A DNA stretch of 64,000 nucleotides from Mycolicibacterium frederiksbergense. GTDB lineage: Bacteria; Actinomycetota; Actinomycetes; Mycobacteriales; Mycobacteriaceae. Where the stretch lies: NCBI RefSeq assembly GCF_012223425.1, contig NZ_CP038799.1:1240001-1304000 (forward strand), given 5' to 3'. Made by a program: the position numbers and the translations under genes. Under the pieces are notes generated by a model. The model had not been told where the DNA came from, did no database searches, and was given only the letters and a program-made list of their open reading frames with translations. Below are positions 36,477 to 45,724 of this stretch, piece by piece; positions within the stretch are counted from its first letter, which is position 1; the number at the start of each line of letters is the position of its first letter.

Positions 36477-37190
36477 TCACAGATTCCGCTCCAGCAGCAC
36501 GGTGCCATCGTCGGCGGAAACCAGTTGCACAGCGGCGATTCCGCTCTGTGGCAGCGCGACGTTGCCGCTGGGCAGCGCGGTGGCGCCGGACAGGCCGAGC
36601 CAGGTCGCGACCTGGGTCCGGCTGCCGTCGTGTCCCACGACGACCATTCCGAGATTCTGCGCCGCGCCGTCGCGTTGACCCCAGTCCCCGTAGCTGCACG
36701 CCATGTCGATGCGAGTGCCCCAGCTGTAGCTGGACAGGGCGATACTCGCATTGATCGGCGTCTCGCTGACCTTGTCCATCTCCAGCATCGCGACGGCCGG
36801 TGAACCCTGTTGCAGACCCACGGTTTCCGGTGCGACGACCACGACCAGACCGACGGCGAGCAGCGCTGCCGCCACACCCACCGCGACCGTGGTCAGCCAC
36901 CGGGACCTGCGGCGCCGGGCTCGCACCCGGTCCAACACGTGCTCGCGAAGTTCCGGCCGCAGCGGCGGGTCGGGCAGCCGGTGGTCCAGCGCCGTCACCT
37001 CGTCGAGGTCCACCATCGCCAGCAGCGCCGGCATCCCGGTCAGCTCGGCGACCGCGTCGCGGCAGCGTGCACAGGTCTGCAGGTGGGCCTCGAAGTCGCG
37101 GCGCTCGCCGGGAGTCAGCGCGCCGAGCACGTAACTGGCGTCCCAGGTGAGGTACGGGTCGCCCGCGGCGGTCTGGGTGAAGTCGGTCAT
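36477..37190 (-). CDS. rslA: Anti-sigma factor RslA (zinc-associated)
   Basis: The 237-residue membrane protein holds SigL inactive. The N-terminal cytoplasmic domain has the ZAS motif HLQTCARC (His-x3-Cys-x2-Cys), one membrane segment lies near residues 98-120 (LTTVAVGVAAALLAVGLVVV), and the rest is an extracytoplasmic domain. Its start overlaps the sigL stop. Redox or zinc status at the cysteines is the known release trigger for M. tuberculosis RslA. Confidence 0.92.
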   Translation of the reverse strand: MTDFTQTAAGDPYLTWDASYVLGALTPGERRDFEAHLQTCARCRDAVAELTGMPALLAMVDLDEVTALDHRLPDPPLRPELREHVLDRVRARRRRSRWLTTVAVGVAAALLAVGLVVVVAPETVGLQQGSPAVAMLEMDKVSETPINASIALSSYSWGTRIDMACSYGDWGQRDGAAQNLGMVVVGHDGSRTQVATWLGLSGATALPSGNVALPQSGIAAVQLVSADDGTVLLERNL

Positions 37191-37711
37191 CGGGTCACCC
37201 CCATTTCCTGCAGGTTCAGTCTCAGCGCCCGCACCGCGTAATGCAGCCGGGATTTCACCGTCCCTTCGGCGATGCCGAGGTCGGCGGCGATCTGCGCGGT
37301 ACTCCAGCCTTGGTAGTAGGCCCGCCGGATGACCGCGCGGTGGTCCTCGGAGAGTTCGCTCAACGCGGTGCTGATCAGCAGTCGGTCCAACGCGGTGTCC
37401 ACTTCGTCGGGGCCGGCAGCGGCAGTGTTTCCGGCGACCGTTTCGACATCGGGCGTTCCTGCCTCGTTGCGGAACCGCGCACTGCGCCGTTCGTCGATGA
37501 CGAGATTACGCGCCACGGTGTACAGCCAGGCCCGAGCGGGCCGATCCGGGTCGGCGCTGACTTCGGGATGGCGCCAGGCCCGCAACAGCGTCTCCTGCAC
37601 CACGTCCTCCGCCCTGCCGGCATCGCCGGTCAAGCGCAGGGCGTAGCGCCACAGCGCTGCTGCGTGCTCGTCGTACAACACCCGCATCATCGCGGCCTCC
37701 GGATCGTCCAC
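37187..37711 (-). CDS. sigL: ECF sigma factor SigL
   Basis: The 174-residue ECF sigma factor has sigma-2 (YDEHAAALWRYALRLTG, AEDVVQETLLRAWRHPEV) and sigma-4 (LSEDHRAVIRRAYYQGWSTA, GTVKSRLHYAVRALR) regions very similar to M. tuberculosis SigL. The GTG at 37711 has GGAGG at 6-nt spacing and is preferred over the TTG at 37717. With rslA, map, adk and secY it keeps M. tuberculosis gene order, except for the GntR gene. The region upstream has a SigL-type promoter, implying autoregulation. Confidence 0.95.
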   Translation of the reverse strand: MDDPEAAMMRVLYDEHAAALWRYALRLTGDAGRAEDVVQETLLRAWRHPEVSADPDRPARAWLYTVARNLVIDERRSARFRNEAGTPDVETVAGNTAAAGPDEVDTALDRLLISTALSELSEDHRAVIRRAYYQGWSTAQIAADLGIAEGTVKSRLHYAVRALRLNLQEMGVTR

Positions 37712-37728
37712 TCCCAACCTCCGTCTCT

Positions 37729-37756
37729 GACACGACGTGGGTGGCCGGCGAGTTCA
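37729..37756 (-). promoter_or_regulatory. SigL-type autoregulatory promoter
   Basis: On the minus strand TGAACT (37751-37756), a 16-bp spacer and CGTGTC (37729-37734) match the known SigL promoter form TGAAC...CGTgtc. It lies just before sigL, with the predicted transcript starting near 37722, so the GGAGG would be close to the 5' end. The match is read directly; use by SigL is inferred from the M. tuberculosis consensus. Confidence 0.75.
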
Positions 37757-37855
37757 ACCTAACGCCGGTACCTGGGAGATTGCCCACGGTCTACCGCGGC
37801 CTGGCCGGCGTTGCAGGAGTCGGTGTCCATCAGCACGCAACCTAAGATCGTCTGC

Positions 37856-38521
37856 ATGCCGGTACCGGGTGAGCAGGGCAAACACAAGCGGTCGCTGCTG
37901 CGCGAGCAGGCCTACCTGTCACTGCGGGACGCCATCGTCAACGGCACGTTGGCTCCCGGCGAGAAACTGCGCGACCCGGAGCTGGAGAAGTGGCTCGGCA
38001 TCAGTCGTACACCGATCCGGGAGGCCATGGCCCGCCTGGAGACGGCCGGCCTGGTGCACACCATGCCCGGCCGGTCCACCGTCGTGTCCACCATCGAACG
38101 CAAGGCCGTGCTCGACGCGCAGGCCGTCGCCGCGGCCATGCACGCGCTCGCGGTCCGCATCGCGGTCCCGCTGATGGGCACCGGTGAGTATGCCGCCATG
38201 GCGGAGGCCAACACGGAGTTCGCGGACGCACTCACCGCGGGCGATCCTGCGGCGGCGTTGGCCGCGGACGACCGGTTTCACCACGTCGCCGTGGCGGCGA
38301 GCGAGAATCAGGCCATCGCGGTGGCCCTGGAGTCGGTGACCCCGGTCCTCAGGCGATTGGAGTACCAGCGCTTCTCGTCGTTGTCCGGGCGCCAGTCGAT
38401 CGCGCAACACGAGCGGATCATCGAACTCTGCCGCCACGGCGATGCCGATGCTGCAGCGGCCGCGACGCAACAGAACTGGGAGACCCTCACCTTCCTGGCC
38501 AGTGACCAGGATGTGCATTAG
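37856..38521 (+). CDS. GntR-family transcriptional regulator (FCD type)
   Basis: The 221-residue protein has the GntR helix-turn-helix (REQAYLSLRDAIVNGTLAPG, WLGISRTPIREAMARLE) and an all-helical FCD ligand domain. The ATG at 37856 is preceded by TAAGAT at -13 to -8, so a leaderless start is likely; a TTG at 37811 would add 15 residues. It lies on the opposite strand between sigL and map, interrupting the conserved order. The target is unknown. Confidence 0.87.
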   Translation: MPVPGEQGKHKRSLLREQAYLSLRDAIVNGTLAPGEKLRDPELEKWLGISRTPIREAMARLETAGLVHTMPGRSTVVSTIERKAVLDAQAVAAAMHALAVRIAVPLMGTGEYAAMAEANTEFADALTAGDPAAALAADDRFHHVAVAASENQAIAVALESVTPVLRRLEYQRFSSLSGRQSIAQHERIIELCRHGDADAAAAATQQNWETLTFLASDQDVH

Positions 38522-38532
38522 ACCCCGCCGGC

Positions 38533-39327
38533 TCAGAGCGTCAGGATGCGCGGTCCGTCCGCGGTGACGGCCACGGTGTGCTCCCAATGCGCGGCGCGTG
38601 AACCGTCGGTGGTCACCACGGTCCAGTCGTCGTCGAGCACCTTGGTGTTCGCCGTGCCCAGTGTCAGCATCGGCTCGATCGCCAGCACCGATCCGACCTC
38701 GAGGTACGGGCCCTTTCCGGGCGCGCCCTCATTGGGCAGGAACGGATCCATGTGCATCTCGCGACCGATGCCGTGCCCGCCGTAGCCGGCAACGATGCCG
38801 TACTTGCGGTCGTCGCGTGCCTCGGCGGCATGCGTGCCGACCTCGATGGCATGGGAGACATCGGTCAACCGGTTGCCGGGCACCATCGCGGCAATACCCG
38901 CCTCCATCGACGCCCTGGTGGCCTCGGACAGCAGTTCGTCGGCCGGAATGAGTGCCCCGACGCCGAAGGTGACGGCGGAATCGCCGTGCCAGTCGTCGAG
39001 GATGGCCCCGCAGTCGATCGACACCAGGTCACCGGCGACGAGTTTCTCGGCATCCGAGGGGATGCCGTGCACGACGCGGTCGTTGACCGATGCGCAGACG
39101 GTGGCCGGGAACCCGTGATAGCCGAGGAACGACGGCACACCGCCGCCGTCGCGGATCACCGATTCGGCGATCCGGTCCAGTTCACCGGTGGACACGCCGG
39201 GGGCGGCGGCATGGCGGACGGCTTTGAGCGCCGCGGCCACCAGTGCGCCCGCGGCGGCCATCGCGTCGAGTTCGCCGGGGCTGCGCTGGGGCACGACCTT
39301 GCGACGCAGGCCGGGCACGTTGATCAT
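38533..39327 (-). CDS. map: Methionine aminopeptidase
   Basis: The 264-residue type I enzyme removes initiator methionine. Metal ligands are visible in [20 protein letters not shown] (the two Asp) and [11 protein letters not shown] (His), with later Glu in [10 protein letters not shown] and near [15 protein letters not shown]. It follows adk on the minus strand after a 27-nt gap, as in M. tuberculosis. Confidence 0.96.
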   Translation of the reverse strand: MINVPGLRRKVVPQRSPGELDAMAAAGALVAAALKAVRHAAAPGVSTGELDRIAESVIRDGGGVPSFLGYHGFPATVCASVNDRVVHGIPSDAEKLVAGDLVSIDCGAILDDWHGDSAVTFGVGALIPADELLSEATRASMEAGIAAMVPGNRLTDVSHAIEVGTHAAEARDDRKYGIVAGYGGHGIGREMHMDPFLPNEGAPGKGPYLEVGSVLAIEPMLTLGTANTKVLDDDWTVVTTDGSRAAHWEHTVAVTADGPRILTL

Positions 39328-39354
39328 GATTGGCCGATCAAGGGGTGCTCCTGA

Positions 39355-39900
39355 TTACTGGCCGAGCGCCTGCAACGCCCGGGCGAACACCTCGTCCAGG
39401 GTGCCGACGGCCTCGACGGTCTTCAGTTCGTCTGCGTAATAGTCCAGCAGCGGTGCGGTCTCGGCGTTGTAGACCGCCATCCGGTTGCGGATGACCTCTT
39501 CGGTGTCGTCGGCGCGGCCGCGACCCTTGAGGCGCTCGAGCAACTCGTCCTCGGACACCCGGAACTCCAGCACCGCGTCCAGCTTCAGGCCGCGCTTGGC
39601 CAGCATCTCCTTGAGCGCCTCGGCCTGCTCGACCGAGCGCGGGTATCCGTCGAGGATGAACCCGGCGGCCGCGTCATCGTGGTCGATGCGGTCGTCGACG
39701 AGCGCGTTGGTGAGCGTGGCGGGCACCAGGTCACCGGCGTCGAGGTACTTCTTGGCTTCCACGCCGAGCGGGGTGCCGGCGCCGATGTTGTGGCGGAACA
39801 GGTCTCCGGTGGAGATCTGCGGGATGCCCAGCTGGGCGGCGAGCTTCTCCGCCTGGGTTCCTTTTCCGGCACCGGGAGGTCCGAGCAATACGATTCTCAC
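39355..39900 (-). CDS. adk: Adenylate kinase
   Basis: Adk interconverts ATP, AMP and ADP. The 181-residue short form without a zinc-type lid insert has the P-loop [10 protein letters not shown], the AMP-binding STGDLFR and [12 protein letters not shown] motifs, and a lid region with [15 protein letters not shown]. The start is a GTG (RIVLLGPPG). It lies 15 nt after secY. Confidence 0.97.
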   Translation of the reverse strand: MRIVLLGPPGAGKGTQAEKLAAQLGIPQISTGDLFRHNIGAGTPLGVEAKKYLDAGDLVPATLTNALVDDRIDHDDAAAGFILDGYPRSVEQAEALKEMLAKRGLKLDAVLEFRVSEDELLERLKGRGRADDTEEVIRNRMAVYNAETAPLLDYYADELKTVEAVGTLDEVFARALQALGQ

Positions 39901-39915
39901 TTCAGGAACCCTCTC

Positions 39916-41244
39916 TCACTTCAAGAAACCTTCGTAGTTGCGCTGCATGAGCTGGCTCTCGATCTGCTTCACGGTATCCAACCCCACGCCGATCATGATC
40001 AGCACCGCAACGCCGCCGAAGGGCAGGTTCTGCAGGGTAGCGCCGCCGCTGCCGGCCTGCAGAACGACGTTCGGGAGCACCGCGATCACACCGAGGTAGA
40101 TCGAGCCCGGCAGGGTGATGCGGCTCAGCACGAAACGCAGATAGTCAGCGGTGGGCTTGCCCGGTCGGATACCCGGGATGAACCCACCGAACTTCTTCAT
40201 CTCGTCGGCCCGTTCCTCCGGGTTGAACGTGATGGACACATAGAAGTACGTGAAGAAGATGATCAGGCCGAAGTAGAAGGCGATATGGACCGGTGCGGTC
40301 GGGTTGGACAGATGGTTGGCCACGAACGAGCTCCACCACCCGGTGCCCGGGTTGTCGCGGCCACTGTCGATGAGCTGGGTGACCAGCTGTGGGATGTAGA
40401 TCAGCGAGGACGCGAAGATCACCGGGATGACGCCGGCCTGGTTGACCTTGAGCGGCAGGTAGGTCGAGGTGCCGCCGTACATGCGCCGGCCCACCATGCG
40501 CTTGGCGTACTGCACCGGGATGCGGCGCTGCCCCTGCTCGACGAACACCACACCGACCAGCACGGCCAGCGCGCCGATGCAGACGAAGGTGAAGACCATG
40601 CCGCCGCGGGCGTCCAGGATGGCCTTGCCCTCGGCCGGGATGCGGGCCGCGATGCCCGCGAAGATCAGCAGCGACATGCCGTTGCCGACGCCGCGCTCGG
40701 TGACCAGCTCGCCCATCCACATGACCAGGGCGGCACCGGCGGTCATGACCAGCACGATGATGACCAGGCCGAAGATCGACGAGTCCTCGATGATGTCCAG
40801 GCTGCAACCCTGCATCAGGCCACCGTTGGCGGCCAGCGCCACGATGCTGGTGGCCTGCAGGATCGCCAGTGCGATCGACAGGTACCGGGTGTACTGGGTC
40901 ATCTTGGCCTGACCGGCCTGACCCTCCTTCTTGAGCTGCTCGAAGCGCGGGATGACCACGGTCAGCAGCTGCACGATGATGCTGGCGGTGATGTAGGGCA
41001 TGACGCCGACCGCGAACACCGACAGCTGCAGCAGCGCGCCACCGGAGAACAGGTTGATCAGCGAGTAGATCTGCGCCGAGTCACCGCCGCTGACCTGCTC
41101 GATGCACTGCTGCACGTTCGGGTAGTTGACGCCCGGCGACGGAATGGTCGCGCCGACGCGGTACAGAATGACCAACCCGAGGGTGAACAGGATCTTGCGC
41201 CTGAGGTCGGCAGTCCGCATCGACGAGATGAAAGCCGAAAGCAC
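39916..41244 (-). CDS. secY: Preprotein translocase subunit SecY
   Basis: SecY forms the protein-conducting channel of the Sec translocon. The 442-residue membrane protein has ten hydrophobic segments and conserved blocks NYPNVQQCIEQV (plug region), YLSIALAILQATSIV, and KFGGFIPGIRPG in the C-terminal cytoplasmic loop. The GTG start is preceded by AGGAGGAAGA. It leads the secY-adk-map run. A -10-like TAGACT lies about 125 nt upstream. Confidence 0.97.
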   Translation of the reverse strand: MLSAFISSMRTADLRRKILFTLGLVILYRVGATIPSPGVNYPNVQQCIEQVSGGDSAQIYSLINLFSGGALLQLSVFAVGVMPYITASIIVQLLTVVIPRFEQLKKEGQAGQAKMTQYTRYLSIALAILQATSIVALAANGGLMQGCSLDIIEDSSIFGLVIIVLVMTAGAALVMWMGELVTERGVGNGMSLLIFAGIAARIPAEGKAILDARGGMVFTFVCIGALAVLVGVVFVEQGQRRIPVQYAKRMVGRRMYGGTSTYLPLKVNQAGVIPVIFASSLIYIPQLVTQLIDSGRDNPGTGWWSSFVANHLSNPTAPVHIAFYFGLIIFFTYFYVSITFNPEERADEMKKFGGFIPGIRPGKPTADYLRFVLSRITLPGSIYLGVIAVLPNVVLQAGSGGATLQNLPFGGVAVLIMIGVGLDTVKQIESQLMQRNYEGFLK

Positions 41245-41367
41245 TCTTCCTCCTGCGCAGCCGACTTCAATCGCGCGGCGTGCAATGGGGCTGGAAAATC
41301 CAGCGTCTGGTTAAAGTCTCATGCGCTCTAGCTGCAGGTTCACCGCCCGCATAGTCGCGCGTCAAAC

Positions 41368-41373
41368 AGTCTA
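41368..41373 (-). promoter_or_regulatory. Candidate -10 hexamer for the secY operon
   Basis: TAGACT on the minus strand fits the mycobacterial TANNNT -10 and lies in the only sizeable gap upstream of secY (41245-41505). No convincing -35 was found; mycobacterial promoters often rely on the -10 alone. A leader of about 115 nt would result. Confidence 0.35.
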
Positions 41374-41467
41374 CGAGAGTAACAGCTGTGCCCCGCACCG
41401 CCCTTGTCCACGACGCGAGCGCGACGGCGAGGTCCAACAGGATCGAAGCGTACAGTCGGTGGTGTTC

Positions 41468-41487
41468 ATTAAATCAGCTAATTAAAT
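41468..41487 (+). promoter_or_regulatory. AT-rich direct repeat before the methyltransferase cluster
   Basis: Two ATTAAAT copies lie 6 nt apart, 19 nt from the start codon at 41506, in an AT-rich patch unusual for this genome. This patch may hold the promoter or operator of the three methyltransferase genes. It is a description only; no regulator is identified. Confidence 0.35.
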
Positions 41488-41505
41488 TGTGCGAAGGAGA
41501 TCGCC

Positions 41506-42420
41506 ATGGCACGCACCGACGGAGACAGCTGGGACCTGGCGTCCAGCGTGGGCGCCACCGCGACGATGGTCGCGGCGGCCCGCGCGATGGCGAGCGCCGC
41601 CCCGGACCCCGTGATCAACGACCAGTTCGCCGCCCCCCTGGTGCGCGCGGTGGGCGTCGACTTCTTCACCAAGCTCGTCGACGGCGAGCTCACCGAAGCC
41701 GATCTTGGCGACGATCCGCAGCTGAACATCGCGCGCTTCGCCAATGGGATGGCCGCGCGCACCCGGTTCTTCGACGACTTCTTCGCCGACGCCGGCGCGG
41801 CGGGCGTGCGGCAGGCCGTCATCCTGGCGGCCGGCCTGGACTCGCGCGCCTACCGGCTGGCCTGGCCCGCCGGCACCGTGGTCTACGAGATCGACCAGCC
41901 CGAGGTGATCGCCTTCAAATCCCGGACGCTCGCCGAACTGGGCGCCCAGCCCATCGCGGTCCGCCGCGCCGTCGCGGCCGACCTGCGCGACGACTGGGTG
42001 TCGGCACTGCGGTCGGCAGGTTTCGATCCGACGGCACCGACGGCCTGGATCGCCGAGGGACTGTTCGGTTACCTGCCCCCCGAGGCGCAGGACCGGCTGC
42101 TCGGCCTGATCACCGAGAACAGCGCGCCCGGCAGCCGGGTCGCCGCCGAGGCGGTGCCCGCCACCATGGACGTCGATCCGGAGGCGGTCCGGGAGCGGAT
42201 GCAGACGGTAACCGAGAAGTGGTCCTCGCACGGGTTCGATCTGGACTTCAGCGAGCTGATCTATCTCGGTGATCGCACGGAAGCGGCGACGCACCTCACC
42301 GAACTCGGCTGGCAGACCTCGGCGATCCCGACCAACGGCCTGCTGGCGCAGTACGGACTGCCCCTCATCGAAGAAGATCAGCAGTTCGGGCAGGCGTCCT
42401 ACCTCACCGCGGTCAAGTGA
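41506..42420 (+). CDS. SAM-dependent methyltransferase (mycobacterial TIGR00027 family)
   Basis: The 304-residue protein starts [20 protein letters not shown] after GAAGGAG. It has the family's SAM-binding element [14 protein letters not shown] near residue 105 and [13 protein letters not shown] near residue 126. It is one of three tandem paralogues occupying the secY-sppA interval, where M. tuberculosis also has members of this family. Family members are putative O-methyltransferases; the substrate is unknown. Confidence 0.9.
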   Translation: MARTDGDSWDLASSVGATATMVAAARAMASAAPDPVINDQFAAPLVRAVGVDFFTKLVDGELTEADLGDDPQLNIARFANGMAARTRFFDDFFADAGAAGVRQAVILAAGLDSRAYRLAWPAGTVVYEIDQPEVIAFKSRTLAELGAQPIAVRRAVAADLRDDWVSALRSAGFDPTAPTAWIAEGLFGYLPPEAQDRLLGLITENSAPGSRVAAEAVPATMDVDPEAVRERMQTVTEKWSSHGFDLDFSELIYLGDRTEAATHLTELGWQTSAIPTNGLLAQYGLPLIEEDQQFGQASYLTAVK

Positions 42421-43316
42421 TGGCACGGTCCGAGGGCGACAGCTGGGACCTGGCCTCCAGCGTGGGCGCCACCGCCACCTCGGTGGCCGCCTCCCGGGCG
42501 CTCGCCAGCCGTGGGCCCGACCCGCTGATCGACGACCCCTACGCCGCGACGCTCGTCGAGGCCGTCGGCGTCCCGCACTTCGTGAAGATGGCCAACGGCG
42601 ATTTCGACGACAGCCACGATCCGCTCTTCGGACGGGACCAGATGCGTGCGCACATCGCGGTGCGCACCCGGTTCTTCGACGACTTCTTCGCATCAGCCTG
42701 CGCTGCGGGGGTACGTCAAGCGGTCATCCTCGCCTCCGGGCTCGACACCCGCGTCTACCGCCTGGGCTGGCCCGCCGGGACCGTCGTGTTCGAGATCGAC
42801 CAACCGGCCGTCGTCGAGTTCAAGACCCGGGTGCTCGCCGACACCGGCGCCACGCCCGGTGCGGATCGCCGTACCGTCGGCATCGACCTGCGCGAGGACT
42901 GGCCGGCCGCCCTGCGGAGCGCCGGTTTCGATCCGTCGGCCCCGACGGCGTGGATCGCCGAAGGGTTGCTGATCTATCTGCCCCCGGAAGCGCAGGACCG
43001 GCTGCTGGACAACATCACTGCACTCAGCGCCCCCGGCAGCGCGCTGGCCACCGAGCACATGGACGCCAAGGCCCTCACCGGGGACTGGGCCAAGGAGCTC
43101 AGCGCGCGCGGCCGCCGGTACGGCAGCGATATCGATCTGAACGAGTTGTTCTACAGCGGCCCGCGCACCTCGGCCGGCGATCACCTGAGCGCGGCCGGCT
43201 GGCGGGTGACGGTGCTGCCCAACGACGAGGCCTATGCCGCCCAGGGATTCGAGCGTCCCCACGACGAACTGGCGGCGATGGTGGGAGACTCCGGCTATCT
43301 GACGGCCAACAAGTGA
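42420..43316 (+). CDS. SAM-dependent methyltransferase (paralogue 2)
   Basis: The 298-residue protein ([20 protein letters not shown]) is alignable along its length with both neighbours. SAM-binding: [16 protein letters not shown] and [13 protein letters not shown]. The ATG overlaps the preceding stop (TGATG), giving translational coupling; a GTG one codon earlier is possible. The substrate is unknown. Confidence 0.9.
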   Translation: MARSEGDSWDLASSVGATATSVAASRALASRGPDPLIDDPYAATLVEAVGVPHFVKMANGDFDDSHDPLFGRDQMRAHIAVRTRFFDDFFASACAAGVRQAVILASGLDTRVYRLGWPAGTVVFEIDQPAVVEFKTRVLADTGATPGADRRTVGIDLREDWPAALRSAGFDPSAPTAWIAEGLLIYLPPEAQDRLLDNITALSAPGSALATEHMDAKALTGDWAKELSARGRRYGSDIDLNELFYSGPRTSAGDHLSAAGWRVTVLPNDEAYAAQGFERPHDELAAMVGDSGYLTANK

Positions 43317-43325
43317 GGTATTGCC

Positions 43326-44237
43326 ATGGCACGCTCCGAGGGTGACAGCTGGGACCTGGCTTCCAGTGTCGGCGCGACGGCGACGATGGTGGCCGCGGGT
43401 CGGGCCATCGCCACCAACGCCGAGCACCCGCTGTTCGACGATCCGTTCGCCGCGCCGCTGGTGCGCGCGGTGGGCATCGAGGCCTTCACCTTGATGGTCG
43501 ACGGCACCATCGATATCGCGGCCATCGCTCCCGAGGGCGCGGCGCAGGTCAAGTCAAATATCGACGAGATGGCGGTGCGGACGAAGTTTTTCGACGACTA
43601 CTTCGTCAACGCAGGCGCATCCGGTGTCCGTCAGGCCGTCATCCTGGCCGCCGGGCTCGATGCCCGCGCCTACCGGTTACCGTGGGCGGACGGCACGGTC
43701 GTCTACGAGGTCGACCAGCCCGATGTCATCGAATTCAAGACCCGGACACTGGCAGATCTGGGCGCCTCCCCCACCGCCGAACGCAGGACTGTGCCGATCG
43801 ATCTGCGCGAGGATTGGCCGGCGGCCATGCGCGCAGCGGGCCTGGACCCCGAGCGTCCGACGGCGTGGTGCGCCGAGGGCCTGCTGATCTATCTGCCGCA
43901 GGAGGCGCAGGACCGGTTGTTCGACAACATCCACGAACTCAGCGCGCCGGGGAGCACCGTCGCCACCGAATTCGTGCCGGGTATGCGGGATTTCGACCCG
44001 GAGAAGGCGCGCGCCGCGGCCGACACCTTCGCCCGGCTGGGTCTTGAGATGGATATGCCGTCGCTGATCTACCACGGTGAGCGCACCTCTGCCGCGGACT
44101 ATCTGAGCGCGAAGGGCTGGCAGATGACCGGCGTTCCCCGTACCGAGCTGTTCGCCAGCTACGGTCTGCCCACACCGGAGTTCGGTGACCGGGATGTGCT
44201 CGGCGAGATCGTCTACATCAGCGGCGCATTGCCGTAA
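43326..44237 (+). CDS. SAM-dependent methyltransferase (paralogue 3)
   Basis: The 303-residue protein starts [20 protein letters not shown], identical over the first 20 residues to paralogue 2, then diverges. SAM-binding: [16 protein letters not shown] and VYEVDQPDVIEFK. It is 9 nt after paralogue 2. The three genes look like successive tandem duplications that later diverged, chiefly around the substrate loop between about residues 45 and 85. Confidence 0.9.
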   Translation: MARSEGDSWDLASSVGATATMVAAGRAIATNAEHPLFDDPFAAPLVRAVGIEAFTLMVDGTIDIAAIAPEGAAQVKSNIDEMAVRTKFFDDYFVNAGASGVRQAVILAAGLDARAYRLPWADGTVVYEVDQPDVIEFKTRTLADLGASPTAERRTVPIDLREDWPAAMRAAGLDPERPTAWCAEGLLIYLPQEAQDRLFDNIHELSAPGSTVATEFVPGMRDFDPEKARAAADTFARLGLEMDMPSLIYHGERTSAADYLSAKGWQMTGVPRTELFASYGLPTPEFGDRDVLGEIVYISGALP

Positions 44238-44255
44238 CCGATCCTCGCCGGCCGG

Positions 44256-44612
44256 TCAGTCCCGGACCGCCGCCAAGGCCTCGTCGAGTTCGGCGAACAC
44301 ACCCACGATATCGGCGATGCCGATCAGCTTGAGTGGGCGGCTGGTGGCGGGGCCGTCGGCCACCACCACGAAACGCACCCCGGGTGACAGGTCGGCATGG
44401 GCGGCCACCAGCACGCCCATCCCCGACGAGGCCAGGAACTCCACCGCACCCAGATCCACCACGATCGCCGCGGGCGTCGCGGCCGCGGCGGCCGCGATGG
44501 CCGCGGCCAGTTGCGGTGCGGTGATCGCATCGACGGTTCCGCTGACCACCACCACGATGGCACCGTCGATTCGGCGCTCCTCGATGGTGCAGCCGGACGG
44601 ATGGCTTGTCAT
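44256..44612 (-). CDS. STAS-domain anti-anti-sigma factor
   Basis: The 118-residue protein has the STAS fold with a candidate phosphorylation serine in LASSGMGVLVAAH. Such proteins bind anti-sigma kinases and release a sigma factor. The ATG at 44612 follows AAGGAG; longer in-frame starts to 44645 overlap the upstream glycosyltransferase stop. No matching anti-sigma kinase lies nearby, so its partner is elsewhere. It is on the same strand as, and 29 nt downstream of, the glycosyltransferase gene. Confidence 0.8.
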   Translation of the reverse strand: MTSHPSGCTIEERRIDGAIVVVVSGTVDAITAPQLAAAIAAAAAATPAAIVVDLGAVEFLASSGMGVLVAAHADLSPGVRFVVVADGPATSRPLKLIGIADIVGVFAELDEALAAVRD

Positions 44613-44641
44613 GGTCGCCTGCTCCTTCATGTCGTTCTCGA

Positions 44642-45724
44642 TCACTGTCGGGAAACCTCCAGTCCGTTCGTGCGTCGCGCCAGCGTCAGCAGCTGTTCGT
44701 AGCCGTCGACCGTGCGATCGCTGCTCAGTCGGGCCCGCGCCGATAGGCCGACGCGCTCCCGGTCTGTCCGCATCACGGCGTCGAGGGCGGCGGCAAGGCG
44801 GGCGGACTCACCGTCACCGGCTGTCACCAGGACACCCCCGGGCAGCATCACCACCTCGGCCAGCCCACCACGGCGCAGGCCCACCACTGGCGTCCCGCAC
44901 ATCTGAGATTCCGCGGCCACCAGGCAGAACGGCTCCTCCCAACGCGGTGTCACCAACGTTGCCGCGCTCTGGCCGTAGAACTCGGCGAGTTCGTCATCGC
45001 GCAGTGAGCCGACATATTCGGCCCGAGGTCCGAGCGCCGGCCGGATCACGTCGTCGAACCAGCCGATGTCACTGACCGGTCCGGCCAGACGCAGCCGCCG
45101 GCCGTAGCGGGCCGCCGCCTCGATGGCGATATCGGCGCCCTTCTCCGGGGCGAGGCGCCCGGCCCAGGCCAGGTCGTCACCACCGGGCCCCACCGGGAAT
45201 CCGGCGGGATCGACACCGTTGTGAATCACGCGGACGTCGCGCAGCGTCGCCCACTGTCTGCGCAGCGCCGCGCTGACCGCCACCAGATGCGACGCCGGGC
45301 CCGCCAGCCAGGCACCGATCTCCATCCAGGGGAACGGAGGGGTGTGCAGTGTCGTGACCATCGGCACCCGCAGTGTGGAGCTGAGGGACAGCGGCAGCTG
45401 ATGCAGGCTCTGATTGAGTACGGCGTCGATATCGTTGCGGTGCAGAAGATCCCGCATCACCGACAGATAGGCCACCTGATCGCTGAGGAAATGCGGCTCG
45501 GGCATGTTCGGGTCGCCAGACGCGATCGTCGACAGCTCCGGGGTATTCGGCATGACGTGCAGGTCATCGGCGAGCGCCGGGGTGGTGCCGGCGCGGGCCC
45601 ACAATTCGACATGGTGTCCACGTTCGCGCAGTCCGCGAATGAGGATCGCGGTGAAGCGCTCCTGTCCCCCCGCATAGGGTTCGGCCACCGGGTGACGTGC
45701 CGGCCCGATCACGGCGATCCTCAT
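44642..45724 (-). CDS. Glycosyltransferase family 4-like
   Basis: The 360-residue protein (MRIAVIGPARHPVAEPYAGG) has a GT-B layout: an acceptor-side glycine loop at the N-terminus and a donor-side EEPFCLVAAE motif (Glu-x7-Glu) near residue 285, with APEKGADIAIEAA before it. It is likely retaining and nucleotide-sugar dependent. It overlaps the GT2 gene by 4 nt. It probably adds a sugar to a product of the same operon; the acceptor is unknown. Confidence 0.85.
   Translation of the reverse strand: MRIAVIGPARHPVAEPYAGGQERFTAILIRGLRERGHHVELWARAGTTPALADDLHVMPNTPELSTIASGDPNMPEPHFLSDQVAYLSVMRDLLHRNDIDAVLNQSLHQLPLSLSSTLRVPMVTTLHTPPFPWMEIGAWLAGPASHLVAVSAALRRQWATLRDVRVIHNGVDPAGFPVGPGGDDLAWAGRLAPEKGADIAIEAAARYGRRLRLAGPVSDIGWFDDVIRPALGPRAEYVGSLRDDELAEFYGQSAATLVTPRWEEPFCLVAAESQMCGTPVVGLRRGGLAEVVMLPGGVLVTAGDGESARLAAALDAVMRTDRERVGLSARARLSSDRTVDGYEQLLTLARRTNGLEVSRQ

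Noticed and set aside
39679..41331. 550-codon plus-strand frame opposite secY and adk
   Set aside because: Antisense shadow rich in His/Asp/Gln without a domain; secY and adk are unmistakable.
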